A stretch of 64,000 bases of DNA from Rhodopseudomonas palustris HaA2. GTDB taxonomy: Bacteria > Pseudomonadota > Alphaproteobacteria > Rhizobiales > Xanthobacteraceae. The DNA is taken from the NCBI RefSeq assembly GCF_000013365.1, contig NC_007778.1:1550001-1614000 (forward strand). Direction: 5' to 3'. Of this stretch, positions 26,440 through 37,137 are shown piece after piece. The notes below the pieces were generated by a model that was not told the origin of the DNA, searched no databases, and was given only the letters and a program-made list of their open reading frames with translations. How positions within the stretch are numbered: position 1 is the first letter of the stretch; every line of letters starts with the position of its first letter. The translations under genes and the position numbers were made by a program.

Positions 26440-26454
26440 AGGCGAGTTGTCACG

Positions 26455-26479
26455 GGAACGATCCGAAGCTGGTGACGTT
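26455..26479 (+). promoter_or_regulatory. EcfG-type promoter of the HWE kinase gene
   Basis: GGAAC at 26455–26459 and CGTT at 26476–26479 are separated by 16 bases, exactly the consensus for the general-stress sigma factor EcfG. It lies about 130 bases upstream of the kinase gene, right after ureG. Confidence 0.7.
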
Positions 26480-26606
26480 GATGTGCTTCGGGCCCACAGG
26501 AAGCTGCAAAGGATGGTTGTCCTCCACGGTACGTGCGACGACATTGCTTGGCCAATCTCGTCGGCATTGGCATGATGATGGATGGCATCGGCCCTCCACT
26601 CGTTGA

Positions 26607-28271
26607 TTGAGTAGAAGCTTGATTCGCCTAGTCTCCATCATCGCGCTGATCGCCGTCGTCGGGATGCTGCTGTCCGGCTTCGCGGCATATCGGATCTATG
26701 AACAGGAATCGGCGGTCGAGCGGATCGCGCTGGGCCGGGCGATCGACGTGCATGCCAGCCAGGTTCAGGATCGGCTGACCGAGCGGGAACTGCTCGGCAG
26801 GGTTGCGTCTGGCTTGTTTCGCACGCCTGCGGTGATCAGGGCGGACATGCTGCAGCCGCTGCGCTCGTCGATTTACGCCTTCAAGGCCGACTTCCTGCTG
26901 GCGAGCTGGATCGTCAGGCTGAAGCCCGAAGAGTTCGCTGCCGCGCAGGCCGAACTGGCCAAGGCCGGCTTTTCCGACACCACAATCCGCCATTCCGACG
27001 GGACCCCGATTGATCCGTCCACGCTTCGCGATCCGGTCGACGTGGTGATGGACATCGAGCCGCGTAATGCCGAAACCGTTGCGCTGCCGGGGCGATCGCT
27101 CGACGACCATCCGGTTCTGGGGCGAATGTTCGCCCGCTCGCTCGAGTCCGGGAAGCCGGAAGCCTCGGACCCATTGCGTCTGGGCGCCGCCGATGGGCCG
27201 ATCGGTGTGGTATTGGCGGCGCCGGTGATGACCGAAGACGCCTCGGCGGCGGTCGGATTCATCACCTTTTCCTACGATCTCTCGGCGCTGATGCTGACGA
27301 ACGACGATATGTCGATGTTTTCCGTGGTGCTCGCCGATCCGCGGAAACCCGATGTCGAACTGCTTGCCGACGAGCGCGGCCGGGTGACTGAACGGCCGGC
27401 GCACCCGAACGGCGAGAGGCCGATGATGGTCCGGACCATGACCTTCGGTGATCGCGACTGGTCGCTGGCCTACTACGCGCGTGTCAGTCCGTTCGTCCGC
27501 GCTCAGCAGGTCGCGGCAATCGTCGCTGCAATCGGCCTGGCGCTCACCTTCATCATCTGCGGCCTGTTCGGTTACGTCAGCAACAGCAACGTCAGGCTGC
27601 GGCGCGAAATCGAGATGCGGATCGGCTTCGAGCGACGCCTGACTGCGGTGATCGACGAGCTCAACCACCGGGTCAAGAATATCCTGGCCGTGATCCAGTC
27701 GATCGTGACGCGGACGCTGCGGCACGGTTCGGACGTCGACGTCGCCCGCGAACTGCTGATCGGGCGCATCCATGCCATGTCCAACGTCGTCTCGCTGCTG
27801 AGCGAGAGCCAATGGCAGGGCGTGATGCTGAAGGGGCTTTTCGAAGCGAGGGCAATCCCGCATGCAGACCGCATCGCGGTCAACGGCCCGGACATCGCGG
27901 TGAGCGCGCGTGCGGCGCAGAGTCTGTCTCTGCTGTTCTTCGAGCTCGCTTCGCACTCCGACGAGGGATTGTCGCTGGTCGGCAAGCACCCGCACATCGT
28001 TGCGAGCTGGGAAGTGAAGGGCGAGGGGGCCGATTCGGTGTTCAGCTTCCGCTGGGAGGAGTTCAACACCAGCGAGGCGACGCGGCGTCCCGACAGCGAA
28101 TTCGGGGTCATTCTGCTCGATCGCGTCGCTCCGGAAGCACTCGGTGGCACGTCCAAACGCCATTTCACCGACCTCAGCTATGTCTATGAGCTGACCGCGC
28201 CGATGGAAACCGTCGTCGACATCAACGAAAGAGACCGCACCGGCCAGATCTCGGCGCCGCTCCGCCGCTAG
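26607..28271 (+). CDS. HWE-type sensor kinase-like protein of the general stress response
   Basis: 554 residues: an N-terminal membrane helix (about 5–27), a CHASE-like periplasmic sensor (about 45–285), a second helix (about 293–317) and a cytoplasmic HWE/HisKA_2 part. The phospho-acceptor box ELNHRVKN is intact. The N-box, normally ELATNA-KYGAL, reads ELASHSDEGLS, so the key asparagine is lost, and the G-box is weak (SEFGVILLDR). It may thus be a poor kinase or a phosphatase of PhyR. It lies beside ecfG–nepR and phyR and has an EcfG promoter. The start is a TTG (26607, or 26619); no good ribosome site was seen. Confidence 0.85.
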   Translation: MSRSLIRLVSIIALIAVVGMLLSGFAAYRIYEQESAVERIALGRAIDVHASQVQDRLTERELLGRVASGLFRTPAVIRADMLQPLRSSIYAFKADFLLASWIVRLKPEEFAAAQAELAKAGFSDTTIRHSDGTPIDPSTLRDPVDVVMDIEPRNAETVALPGRSLDDHPVLGRMFARSLESGKPEASDPLRLGAADGPIGVVLAAPVMTEDASAAVGFITFSYDLSALMLTNDDMSMFSVVLADPRKPDVELLADERGRVTERPAHPNGERPMMVRTMTFGDRDWSLAYYARVSPFVRAQQVAAIVAAIGLALTFIICGLFGYVSNSNVRLRREIEMRIGFERRLTAVIDELNHRVKNILAVIQSIVTRTLRHGSDVDVARELLIGRIHAMSNVVSLLSESQWQGVMLKGLFEARAIPHADRIAVNGPDIAVSARAAQSLSLLFFELASHSDEGLSLVGKHPHIVASWEVKGEGADSVFSFRWEEFNTSEATRRPDSEFGVILLDRVAPEALGGTSKRHFTDLSYVYELTAPMETVVDINERDRTGQISAPLRR

Positions 28272-28459
28272 AGCTTTTCCGGTCTGCTAGAATTATCACG
28301 CGAGCCGGCCCAGCCGCCCCACGCGCAGCAGGGCCTCGATCCCGCAACGTCAGGCCGCAATAACGAAGAGGCCCGAGGGCCAACTTCGCATTGCGTGTCT
28401 GGATCGTATCTTGGGTCGTATTTTGGTCGTGTCGCGCTGGGCGTTGCAGACGAAGCTGG

Positions 28460-29005
28460 TCAGCCGTTGCTGCCGATCACGGCGCGCACTGTGTCGTCGG
28501 GTCCGAAATCCTCGGCGCCGTCGACATAGAGCAACGCACTCAGCTTGGACCGCGCGCGGTTGACGCGGCTCTTGATGGTGCCCACGGCGCAGCCGCAGAT
28601 GGCGGCGGCGTCTTCATAGGAGAAGCCCGAGGCACCGACCAGGATCAACGCTTCGCGCTGATCCTGCGGAAGCTTTTCCAGCGCCGCTCGAAATTCTTCG
28701 AACTCCAGATGCGCGTTCTGGCCCGGCTGCGATTTCAGCGTCTTGGCATAACTGCCATCAGCGTCCTCGACCTCGCGCCGCCGCTTCCGATAGTCGGACC
28801 GGAACAGATTGCGCAGAATCGTGAACAGCCAGGCCGGCAAATTCGAGCCCGGCTGGAATGAGTCGATATTGGCCAGCGCGCGAAGCAGGGTTTCCTGCAC
28901 GAGATCGTCCGCGCGATCACCGTTTCCGCTGAGCGAAATCGCGAACGCACGCAAGCTCGGCACTGCCGCCAGAATGTCGTCTCGAAGAGAATCGGTGAGA
29001 GGCAT
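28460..29005 (-). CDS. ecfG: General stress response sigma factor EcfG
   Basis: 181 residues, a group-15-type ECF sigma factor: region 2 (about 15–75, RADDLVQETLLRALANI) and region 4 (about 110–165, ALILVGASGFSYEDAAAICGCAVGTIKSRVNRAR). It directs RNA polymerase to GGAAC-N16-CGTT promoters. It is coupled to nepR by a TAATG overlap, with GAGGG inside the nepR end as ribosome site. NepR holds it inactive until phosphorylated PhyR takes NepR away. The 188 bases between it and the kinase gene contain a short 12-base tandem repeat (28403–28426) and no clear terminator. Confidence 0.95.
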   Translation of the reverse strand: MPLTDSLRDDILAAVPSLRAFAISLSGNGDRADDLVQETLLRALANIDSFQPGSNLPAWLFTILRNLFRSDYRKRRREVEDADGSYAKTLKSQPGQNAHLEFEEFRAALEKLPQDQREALILVGASGFSYEDAAAICGCAVGTIKSRVNRARSKLSALLYVDGAEDFGPDDTVRAVIGSNG

Positions 29006-29226
29006 TAGTCCCTCCTCTCGCTGTCGGTCGCCGCTGTCGGACCGCCTTGCTGCGGGTCGTCCAGCCGTTTGATCAGATCGGCGAACCGATCCGGTACGCC
29101 TTGCCTGACCACGTCATCATACATGGCACGCAGCTGATGGCCGATCCGAGCCTGAATCTCTTGATTCAGGCCACCCTTGCTGCTAGGCGCCGACTTCCTC
29201 GTTGTCTGAGCCTTGAAATCTTTCAT
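29005..29226 (-). CDS. nepR: Anti-sigma factor NepR
   Basis: 73 residues. The conserved core (GLNQEIQARIGHQLRAMYDDVV, then PDRFADLIKRL) holds the two helices that bind either EcfG or PhyR. The N-terminal 18 residues are disordered and basic, as usual. It is cotranscribed with ecfG and divergent from phyR. Confidence 0.95.
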   Translation of the reverse strand: MKDFKAQTTRKSAPSSKGGLNQEIQARIGHQLRAMYDDVVRQGVPDRFADLIKRLDDPQQGGPTAATDSERRD

Positions 29227-29335
29227 GACTGATCCAATGTCTTCCCCGTGGTCAAGTCCCCTGAAATCACTGGGGTTTTGCTTGATTTTGAAGGTGTTGC
29301 CAGTGTCACTGACAGGCTAATTCGGCCGCAGCGGT

Positions 29336-29377
29336 AAAGTTCCCGGTCGAATGGAACTTTTCCGCCGCTCCGGCGTA
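29336..29377. promoter_or_regulatory. Divergent phyR / nepR–ecfG promoter region
   Basis: An inverted repeat AAAGTTCC (29336–29343) and GGAACTTT (29353–29360) puts a GGAAC −35 element on each strand. On the plus strand CGTA follows 16 bases on (29374–29377), a near-perfect EcfG −10. On the minus strand the −10 at the right distance is AATT, a weaker match. EcfG autocontrol of its own locus is thus likely, more clearly on the phyR side. Confidence 0.6.
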
Positions 29378-29444
29378 GGTAGGCTCAGGGAGCTCGGCCG
29401 CCCTGCCGATACCGGCCGAGACCAGATTCGAGATTGGAGTGGGG

Positions 29445-30251
29445 ATGTCGAGATCGCAGTTGGTTGCTGAGCATTTACCGTTGTTGCGCCGCTATGCGCG
29501 GGCTTTGACCGGCAACCAGGCGTCGGGTGACGCCTATGTCGGCGCAATGCTTGAAGCGCTGCTTCAGGATCCGGCGTTGCTCGACGAAAGGCACGGTCCG
29601 CGGGCGGGGCTTTTTCGTCTGTTCGCTCAGATCTGGAACTCGGTGGCGCTCAACGACGATTCCGAGGTTCGCTCGCTGCCGATGCCCTCCGAGCGTCGGC
29701 TCTCGGCGATCACCCCGCTGCCGCGGCAGGCCTTCCTGCTGCTCTCGCTGGAAGGGTTTTCTGAAGAAGAAGTCGCCTTCGTTCTTCACACCGATGTCGG
29801 CGAAATCCGTCAGCTCGCCGATACGGCCGGCCGGGAGATGGCCGAGGAGATCGCCACCGACGTTCTGATCATCGAGGACGAGACCTTCATTGCGATGGAT
29901 CTCGAAAGCCTCGTCAAGAACCTCGGCCACAATGTCATTGGCGTTGCACGCACTCACGCTGACGCGATCGCCCTGGCGCGCACCAAGAAGCCGGGGCTGA
30001 TCCTCGCAGACATCCAGCTTGCCGACGGCAGTTCCGGTCTGGATGCCGTCAACGAATTGCTGAAGACGTTCGAGGTGCCGGTGGTGTTCATCACGGCCTA
30101 TCCGGAGCGTTTCCTGACCGGCGAACGCCCCGAGCCGGCGTTCCTGATCTCGAAGCCGTTCCAGCCCGCGATGGTGTCCGCCGTTGCGAGTCAGGCCCTG
30201 TTCTTCCAGCGCAATTCGCGCAACCGGACCCCGAACGCCGCCGCATCCTGA
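29445..30251 (+). CDS. phyR: General stress response regulator PhyR
   Basis: 268 residues: a sigma-factor-like N-terminal domain (about 1–130, with LPLLRRYARALTGNQASGD and LSLEGFSEEEVAFVL) joined to a C-terminal receiver (about 140–260). The receiver shows IIEDE, the phospho-acceptor Asp in ILADIQLADGSSG (about 193), the Thr of FITAY and the Lys of SKPF. When phosphorylated it binds NepR and frees EcfG. ATG at 29445 with GGAG 6 bases upstream; a GTG two codons earlier is less likely. Confidence 0.95.
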   Translation: MSRSQLVAEHLPLLRRYARALTGNQASGDAYVGAMLEALLQDPALLDERHGPRAGLFRLFAQIWNSVALNDDSEVRSLPMPSERRLSAITPLPRQAFLLLSLEGFSEEEVAFVLHTDVGEIRQLADTAGREMAEEIATDVLIIEDETFIAMDLESLVKNLGHNVIGVARTHADAIALARTKKPGLILADIQLADGSSGLDAVNELLKTFEVPVVFITAYPERFLTGERPEPAFLISKPFQPAMVSAVASQALFFQRNSRNRTPNAAAS

Positions 30252-30388
30252 CGCGCTACTCGCGTCTCACCATGGGTCGACAGGGAGCCGCTCGCGCCAC
30301 TGCGCGGGCGGCTTTTGTTCGTTCGTGCGCTGGTTTCCGCCCATCATATCGAACTGCTGCCGAAATCGATGCGGCTTCCGGACAAGGA

Positions 30389-30425
30389 ACAGGGCGCAGC
30401 TGGCATCACCACAGCTGCGCCCTGT
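30389..30425. terminator. Strong 14-bp hairpin downstream of phyR
   Basis: ACAGGGCGCAGCTG (30389–30402) and CAGCTGCGCCCTGT (30412–30425) pair perfectly around a 9-base loop. No run of T follows on either strand, so it may be a terminator, an mRNA-stabilising hairpin or a repeat unit. The rest of the 391-base gap 30252–30642 shows no gene. Confidence 0.5.
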
Positions 30426-30642
30426 ATCGCCGGTCAATGGGGCAGGGGACTAACCGGCGCCGGCACAATGTCTGATCCGAGATCGAGTTCCGCGACGGCC
30501 TCGGAAATATTCACACACTTAGTTGATCGTTCGTCATCGAACCGAGCCCGCGCCCAGGCGATTAACTGGTATGGCGGGCTTGACAAGCCGCCGAAAGGAC
30601 GAAGCGGCGATCCTGCCGCGCAGACAAGAGCGGCAAAATACC

Positions 30643-31026
30643 ATGTCACAGATTGTGCGGGGAGTTTTGGGCGCCATCGCGATCACGGGCACGCTCGGCG
30701 TGGCCCAACTGGCGGTCGGCGGCGACCTCGGTGAGTTGCGCCTGGAGCGAAACGCCGCGGTATCTCAGGACATCAATCGCGGCAACAAGACCGATCGTGC
30801 CGCGCCGGCGCAGAAGGTTCAGCCGGGCCAGACCTTCGGCGTGAATCTTGTCGACCAGTCGGTGCTGGTCCGGGTGCCGGATGCGCAAGTGGGACAGGCG
30901 ACGCGCATTCGCGCTCAGCAGCCGGCACCCACCTCGCCGCGGCGGACGATGGTCGCATGCGAACCCGTCGTCAGCGTCTTGACCGAGGTCGCCAAGCGTC
31001 TCGAGCCTGGTCGCTGCGTGACCTGA
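30643..31026 (+). CDS. Small exported hypothetical protein
   Basis: 127 residues with an N-terminal signal or anchor (QIVRGVLGAIAITGTLGVAQLAVGG). The mature part is charged, then ends in a conserved-looking stretch with two cysteines (VACEPVVSVLTEVAKRLEPGRC). No domain recognised. The longer frame from 30523 has no ribosome site. A clear terminator follows. Confidence 0.65.
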   Translation: MSQIVRGVLGAIAITGTLGVAQLAVGGDLGELRLERNAAVSQDINRGNKTDRAAPAQKVQPGQTFGVNLVDQSVLVRVPDAQVGQATRIRAQQPAPTSPRRTMVACEPVVSVLTEVAKRLEPGRCVT

Positions 31027-31057
31027 CGGCCCGATAGCCATCCGCGATCCAGCACGC

Positions 31058-31088
31058 ACCCGCCAGTGAGAAATTGGCGGGTGTTTTC
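31058..31088 (+). terminator. Rho-independent terminator after the 30.6 kb gene
   Basis: ACCCGCCA (31058–31065) pairs with TGGCGGGT (31075–31082), followed by GTTTTC. It lies between two convergent genes. Confidence 0.7.
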
Positions 31089-31161
31089 GTGTCGCCGGCT
31101 CGTCCACGATACCCGGTACCTTTGCGGCTGCACCGCGTGAAGCCGCGCTGCAGCACGGGTT

Positions 31162-32277
31162 TCAGTCGGTGCGCCCCGGCAGTTGCGGGGTGTCCTCGGC
31201 CGTCAGATGCTCCTTCAGCACCAGCCCGACGATCAGCAACGGCGACGCCAGAAACCCGCCCATCGGTCCCCATAGCCACGTCCAGAACGCCAGCGCGATG
31301 AACACCGCGAGGGCGTTCAGCTCCAGCCTCCGCCCGATGATGGTCGGCGTAATGAAATGTCCCTCCACGAAGGTCAGGACGGCAAAGCCGAGCGGCGCCA
31401 GCAAGCCTTCGCCCATCGTGGGCATGCTGATGATCCCGACCAGTGTCAGGATGACGAACATCACGATCGGTCCGATGACCGGAATGAAATTGAGGGTCGC
31501 AGCGAGCGCGCCGAGCCCGGCCGGATTGGGCATCCCGGCAAGCGCGCAAAGGACGCCGGTCGCGGCGCCGTAGCACAGGTTGATGATCGTCACGGTCAGC
31601 AGATAGCCGCCGAGGCTCTGCTCGATCTCGTTGAGAATGCGCAAGGTGCGCAGCCGCGCGTCGCGGCCGCCGAAATTCATCACCAGCGCACGGCGAAGAT
31701 CCTTCCAGCTCGCGATGAACAGCACGAGGGTGACGAGAAACAGCAGGAATTCGGTCAGGGTCGGCGACAGGAATTCGAGGGTCGGCTGCATCCAGTCGAT
31801 CTGCGGCATCTGGGACGGTGCAGGCACCGCCGGTTCGGTGCCGCCCAGAGCCGATTGAAGTTGCCGCCACAGCCCCATGGGGCGCTCGAAGAAGCTCAGC
31901 TTGTCGCGCAGGATCACGCCGAGTTCGGGAAGCCGGCTGGTCCAGTCGATCAGCGGCACCGAGATCAGCGCCACCATGAAGCCGACTCCCGCCAGCGCCA
32001 GCGCCACGATCAGCACCGCGCAGACCGCGCGCGGGATCCGCCAGCGCTCCAGATAGGTCGCGGCCGGCGACAGCATCGTGCCCACCACGAAGGCGGTGAC
32101 GATCGGCAGAAAGAACGGCTTGGCGACGTAGAGGAGCCCGATGACCACGATGATCAGCAGGGCGACCAGGGCGAAGGCGACGATCTCGGTCCGTCGGATC
32201 AGAGGCGGCCGCTCGTCCTTGCTGTCGGGAAGCGGGGTGCCGGCAGGTTCGACGGGAAGAGTTCGCACCAGATCCAC
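31162..32277 (-). CDS. AI-2E/PerM-family membrane transporter
   Basis: 371 residues with seven to eight membrane helices (first two at about 32–65, further ones at about 85–110 and from 170 on) and the family's conserved loop FIPVIGPI (about 275) and EGHFITPTIIGRRLELN (about 315–331). Family members export AI-2, ions or other small molecules; the substrate here is unknown. The start is GTG at 32277. It is divergent from the L,D-transpeptidase gene. Confidence 0.85.
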   Translation of the reverse strand: MDLVRTLPVEPAGTPLPDSKDERPPLIRRTEIVAFALVALLIIVVIGLLYVAKPFFLPIVTAFVVGTMLSPAATYLERWRIPRAVCAVLIVALALAGVGFMVALISVPLIDWTSRLPELGVILRDKLSFFERPMGLWRQLQSALGGTEPAVPAPSQMPQIDWMQPTLEFLSPTLTEFLLFLVTLVLFIASWKDLRRALVMNFGGRDARLRTLRILNEIEQSLGGYLLTVTIINLCYGAATGVLCALAGMPNPAGLGALAATLNFIPVIGPIVMFVILTLVGIISMPTMGEGLLAPLGFAVLTFVEGHFITPTIIGRRLELNALAVFIALAFWTWLWGPMGGFLASPLLIVGLVLKEHLTAEDTPQLPGRTD

Positions 32278-32442
32278 CCCGCTTCGTTCGCCATCGCTGA
32301 ACAGAAAGAGCCCACCGCGTGACAGTTGTCGTTCAACCTCACGACGCGGCAGCCCGGACCCACAACATGAACGGTTCGGGAAAGTTCCGGCCGCGACTGA
32401 GTTGCACCGGGCGGCTTGTCAAGAGCCTTCCTGCGACGCGCC

Positions 32443-32467
32443 GGAACCGGATGGTCGACGCCGCGTT
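32443..32467 (+). promoter_or_regulatory. EcfG-type promoter of the L,D-transpeptidase gene
   Basis: GGAAC at 32443–32447 and CGTT at 32464–32467 with exactly 16 bases between, 46 bases before the start codon. A full match to the EcfG consensus. Confidence 0.75.
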
Positions 32468-32512
32468 TGTTAGCAGCATCGCGACGATGCGACGACATGC
32501 GGGGACTGCACC

Positions 32513-33271
32513 ATGATGATTTCGGGTATCGCTTCGAAACGCAATTCGGTGGCGCGTCCACTGATGGCGTTCGCTGCCGCGCTCCTTCTGACGGTCGCGC
32601 TACCCGGGACGGCGTCGGCGCAGAGGCTCGGCTACGCGGCCGCGCCTCAGGCCGGCCCGTTCGGCGCCGGCGACCAGGTGCTGTCCTCTCCGCAACAGGA
32701 CACCGCACCGGATGCGACGGTGACGGACGATGAGGACGCGCAATTGTCCGACCGGCTGCGGCGGCAGGTGGTGGCCTACAATATCAACCAGCCCGCCGGC
32801 ACCATCGTGATCGATACCGCCAACACCTATTTATACTACCTGCTGGGCGGCGGCCGGGCGATCCGCTACGGCGTCGGCGTCGGTCGCGAGGGTTTCACCT
32901 GGGCGGGGACGCAGACGATCACCCGCAAGGCGGAGTGGCCGGATTGGCATCCGCCGGCGCAGATGATCGCGCGTCAGCCCTATCTGCCGCGCTTCATGGC
33001 CGGCGGACCCGGCAATCCGCTGGGCGCGCGGGCAATGTATCTCGGCTCGACCGAATACCGCATCCACGGCACCAACGATCCGTCGACAATCGGCAAGTTC
33101 GTGTCGTCGGGATGTATCCGGTTGACCAATGAGGACGTCGCCGACCTGTTCAGCCGCGCCACCGTCGGCACACGGGTGGTGGTGCTGCCGAAGTCGGCGC
33201 CGAGCCTGGAAACCCGCAAGCCACGACCCGAGCGGCAGGCCATGAACATTGCCGTGTCGTCGCGCGACTGA
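32513..33271 (+). CDS. L,D-transpeptidase (YkuD/ErfK family)
   Basis: 252 residues: signal peptide (cut near TASA-QR, about 36), a disordered linker, and a YkuD domain (about 92–228) with the catalytic motif HGTN … SSGCIRL containing the active cysteine. It cross-links peptidoglycan or attaches proteins to it in the periplasm. The DUF2865 gene starts 17 bases after its stop, so the pair is an operon, and its EcfG promoter makes it a general-stress gene. Confidence 0.9.
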   Translation: MMISGIASKRNSVARPLMAFAAALLLTVALPGTASAQRLGYAAAPQAGPFGAGDQVLSSPQQDTAPDATVTDDEDAQLSDRLRRQVVAYNINQPAGTIVIDTANTYLYYLLGGGRAIRYGVGVGREGFTWAGTQTITRKAEWPDWHPPAQMIARQPYLPRFMAGGPGNPLGARAMYLGSTEYRIHGTNDPSTIGKFVSSGCIRLTNEDVADLFSRATVGTRVVVLPKSAPSLETRKPRPERQAMNIAVSSRD

Positions 33272-33288
33272 TCAGGAAGGAGGCCGCG

Positions 33289-33936
33289 ATGCGTCGCTCA
33301 ATGTCAAAAGCCGTCGGGATCGGCGCGGTGGCCATGCTGGCGCTGGCTGGCATGGCGTCCGGCGCGCAGGCGCAGGATTTCTTCTCGGCGCTGTTTCACG
33401 GCTTTCAACCTCCCGCGCGCGGCTACGCGCCGGAGCGGGCGTTGCCGTTCGCCAGCGAGGGCGACTACGCGCCACGGGCGCCTCGCGCGGCGCGACCTGC
33501 TTCGAGCGGGGGACAAGCCTATTGCGTCCGCACCTGTGACGGCCGCTATTTCCCGATTTCCGCGACCGGAGGCGAAAGCAAGGACGCGACCTGCAACAGC
33601 TTCTGCCCGGCCAGCGACACCAAAGTGGTGTACGGCTCCAGCATCGACGGCGCTCGGACGTCAGCCGGAAAACCCTATTCGGAATTGCCTAACGCCTTCA
33701 AATACCGAACCGAGATCGTGGCGGGCTGCACCTGCAACGGCAAGGATCAGTTCGGCCTTGCCAAGATCAAGATCGAGAACGATCCGACGGTGCGCAAGGG
33801 CGATATCGTCGCCAGCCAGGATGGCCTCAAAGTCGCCGGCCGGCCGGACCGTCGCGAAGGGGCGCTGAATTACTCGCCGGCGCCGGCATCGATCCGATCC
33901 GCCTACAGCCGCGTGCCGGTCGTCGCCGCGAACTGA
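33289..33936 (+). CDS. Exported DUF2865-domain protein
   Basis: 215 residues, with a signal peptide (cut after GAQA, about 29) and a DUF2865-like domain (about 75–190) that contains cysteine pairs (YCVRTCDGRYFPIS, CNSFCPAS, CTCNG). This family is found in Rhizobiales and its function is unknown; the cysteines point to disulfides in the periplasm. The ATG has AAGGAGG upstream. Operon with the L,D-transpeptidase. Confidence 0.85.
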   Translation: MRRSMSKAVGIGAVAMLALAGMASGAQAQDFFSALFHGFQPPARGYAPERALPFASEGDYAPRAPRAARPASSGGQAYCVRTCDGRYFPISATGGESKDATCNSFCPASDTKVVYGSSIDGARTSAGKPYSELPNAFKYRTEIVAGCTCNGKDQFGLAKIKIENDPTVRKGDIVASQDGLKVAGRPDRREGALNYSPAPASIRSAYSRVPVVAAN

Positions 33937-34048
33937 TCCCTTCGCCTCGGCGCCTGACCTCTTCTTTCCAAGCCGATGAGGCACCGTCGTCCGGGTGCGG
34001 CTCGATTTGCCCAGAGATCCACTCCACGCGGCAATCAGTTCCGACGAT

Positions 34049-34073
34049 GGAACCGAGACGCTGCCACGCCGTT
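34049..34073 (+). promoter_or_regulatory. EcfG-type promoter of a small membrane protein gene
   Basis: GGAAC (34049–34053), 16 bases, CGTT (34070–34073), 40 bases before the small gene at 34114. Exact consensus. Confidence 0.72.
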
Positions 34074-34113
34074 GATCCGGTGCGGGTGGGCCGCGGGCTG
34101 AAAGGATCTTGCG

Positions 34114-34269
34114 ATGCTGGTTGGTATTCTTATCACGTTTCTCGTCGTCATTCTGGTGCTGTATCTCATCAACCTGCTGCCGATGGACGGGCGCGCCAAA
34201 CAGATCGCCCGTGTGGTCGTGATCATCATTGGCATCATTTCGTTGCTGAAATATCTGGCGGTGTTCTAG
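34114..34269 (+). CDS. 51-residue membrane protein (Thivi_2564-like)
   Basis: 51 residues with two hydrophobic helices (MLVGILITFLVVILVLYLINLL and ARVVVIIIGIISLLKYL) joined by a short polar turn (PMDGRAKQ). This is the shape of the Thivi_2564-like small membrane family. AAAGGA lies 8–9 bases before the ATG. The EcfG promoter just upstream makes it a probable stress-induced inner-membrane peptide. Too short for ordinary gene finders. Confidence 0.75.
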   Translation: MLVGILITFLVVILVLYLINLLPMDGRAKQIARVVVIIIGIISLLKYLAVF

Positions 34270-34394
34270 CGAGCAGGGGAGCCGCACGCGGGCGTGCGGT
34301 CCAGACCGGCTTGGAGGGGGCGTGCGCGATGCGTGCGCCCCTTTGCGGTTTCGGCGGCAGCCGATCAGAGTGAGGCAAGTGCTCAGCGCAGCAA

Positions 34395-34419
34395 AAAGCC
34401 CCGGCGAGGCCGGGGCTTT
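34395..34419. terminator. Terminator between the small membrane gene and csbD
   Basis: AAAGCCCCGGC and GCCGGGGCTTT form an 11-bp stem with a 3-base loop, flanked by A and T runs on both sides. It probably ends the minus-strand csbD transcript (TTTTTGC follows) and may work both ways. Confidence 0.8.
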
Positions 34420-34441
34420 GCTCATCGCGGATCGCGAACGA

Positions 34442-34642
34442 TCAGCGCAGCGTCTTGAACCAGTCGTCGACGTCGCTGCTCACCTTGTCCTTGGCATAGC
34501 CGTAGCGCTCCTGCAGCTTGCCTTCGAGCTGGTCGCGGCGGCCGGCGATCTTGTCGAGATCGTCGTCGGTGAGCTCGCCCCACTTCTCTTTGACGTTGCC
34601 CTTGAATTGCTTCCAGTTGCCTTCAACGCGGTCCCAATTCAT
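34442..34642 (-). CDS. CsbD-family stress protein
   Basis: 66 residues matching the CsbD family (MNWDRVEGNWKQFKG, then GELTDDDLDKIAGRRDQL and LQERYGYAKD). Small, soluble, very hydrophilic, induced by general stress in many bacteria; exact role unknown. Three ATGs in a row precede it; the third is taken because GGAG then sits 7 bases upstream. Its promoter is a perfect EcfG site. Confidence 0.9.
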   Translation of the reverse strand: MNWDRVEGNWKQFKGNVKEKWGELTDDDLDKIAGRRDQLEGKLQERYGYAKDKVSSDVDDWFKTLR

Positions 34643-34669
34643 CATCATTCTCCGTTGTAGATGCTCATC

Positions 34670-34694
34670 AACGGACGGCTATGTCGAAGGTTCC
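34670..34694 (-). promoter_or_regulatory. EcfG-type promoter of csbD
   Basis: On the minus strand GGAAC (34694–34690), 16 bases, CGTT (34673–34670), only 27 bases before the csbD start. Exact consensus. Confidence 0.75.
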
Positions 34695-34754
34695 CGGATT
34701 GTCTGCGGCAAGCGGTCGCCCGAATCTCGGCGCCAAGTAACAGGTTACCGGACG

Positions 34755-34783
34755 TAAAAAAGACCCCTCCCTTGCGGGAGAGG
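34755..34783 (-). terminator. Rho-independent terminator of glcB
   Basis: Read on the minus strand: CCTCTCCC, GCAA loop, GGGAGGGG, then TCTTTTTT. It starts 35 bases after the malate synthase stop. Confidence 0.85.
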
Positions 34784-34817
34784 CCTTGCTTGTCGGCGGA
34801 CGATAAGTTTGACCTGA

Positions 34818-37034
<2,217 letters not shown>

Positions 37035-37137
37035 TCAGGGGTCAAAATGAGCCGACGACCGCGGATGGCGGCCTCGGGGGTGCCTCTTTTAGCGCCAAAG
37101 CGGAGCGCATTGGAAGGCCCCTCGCGCCAGCCGCGAC

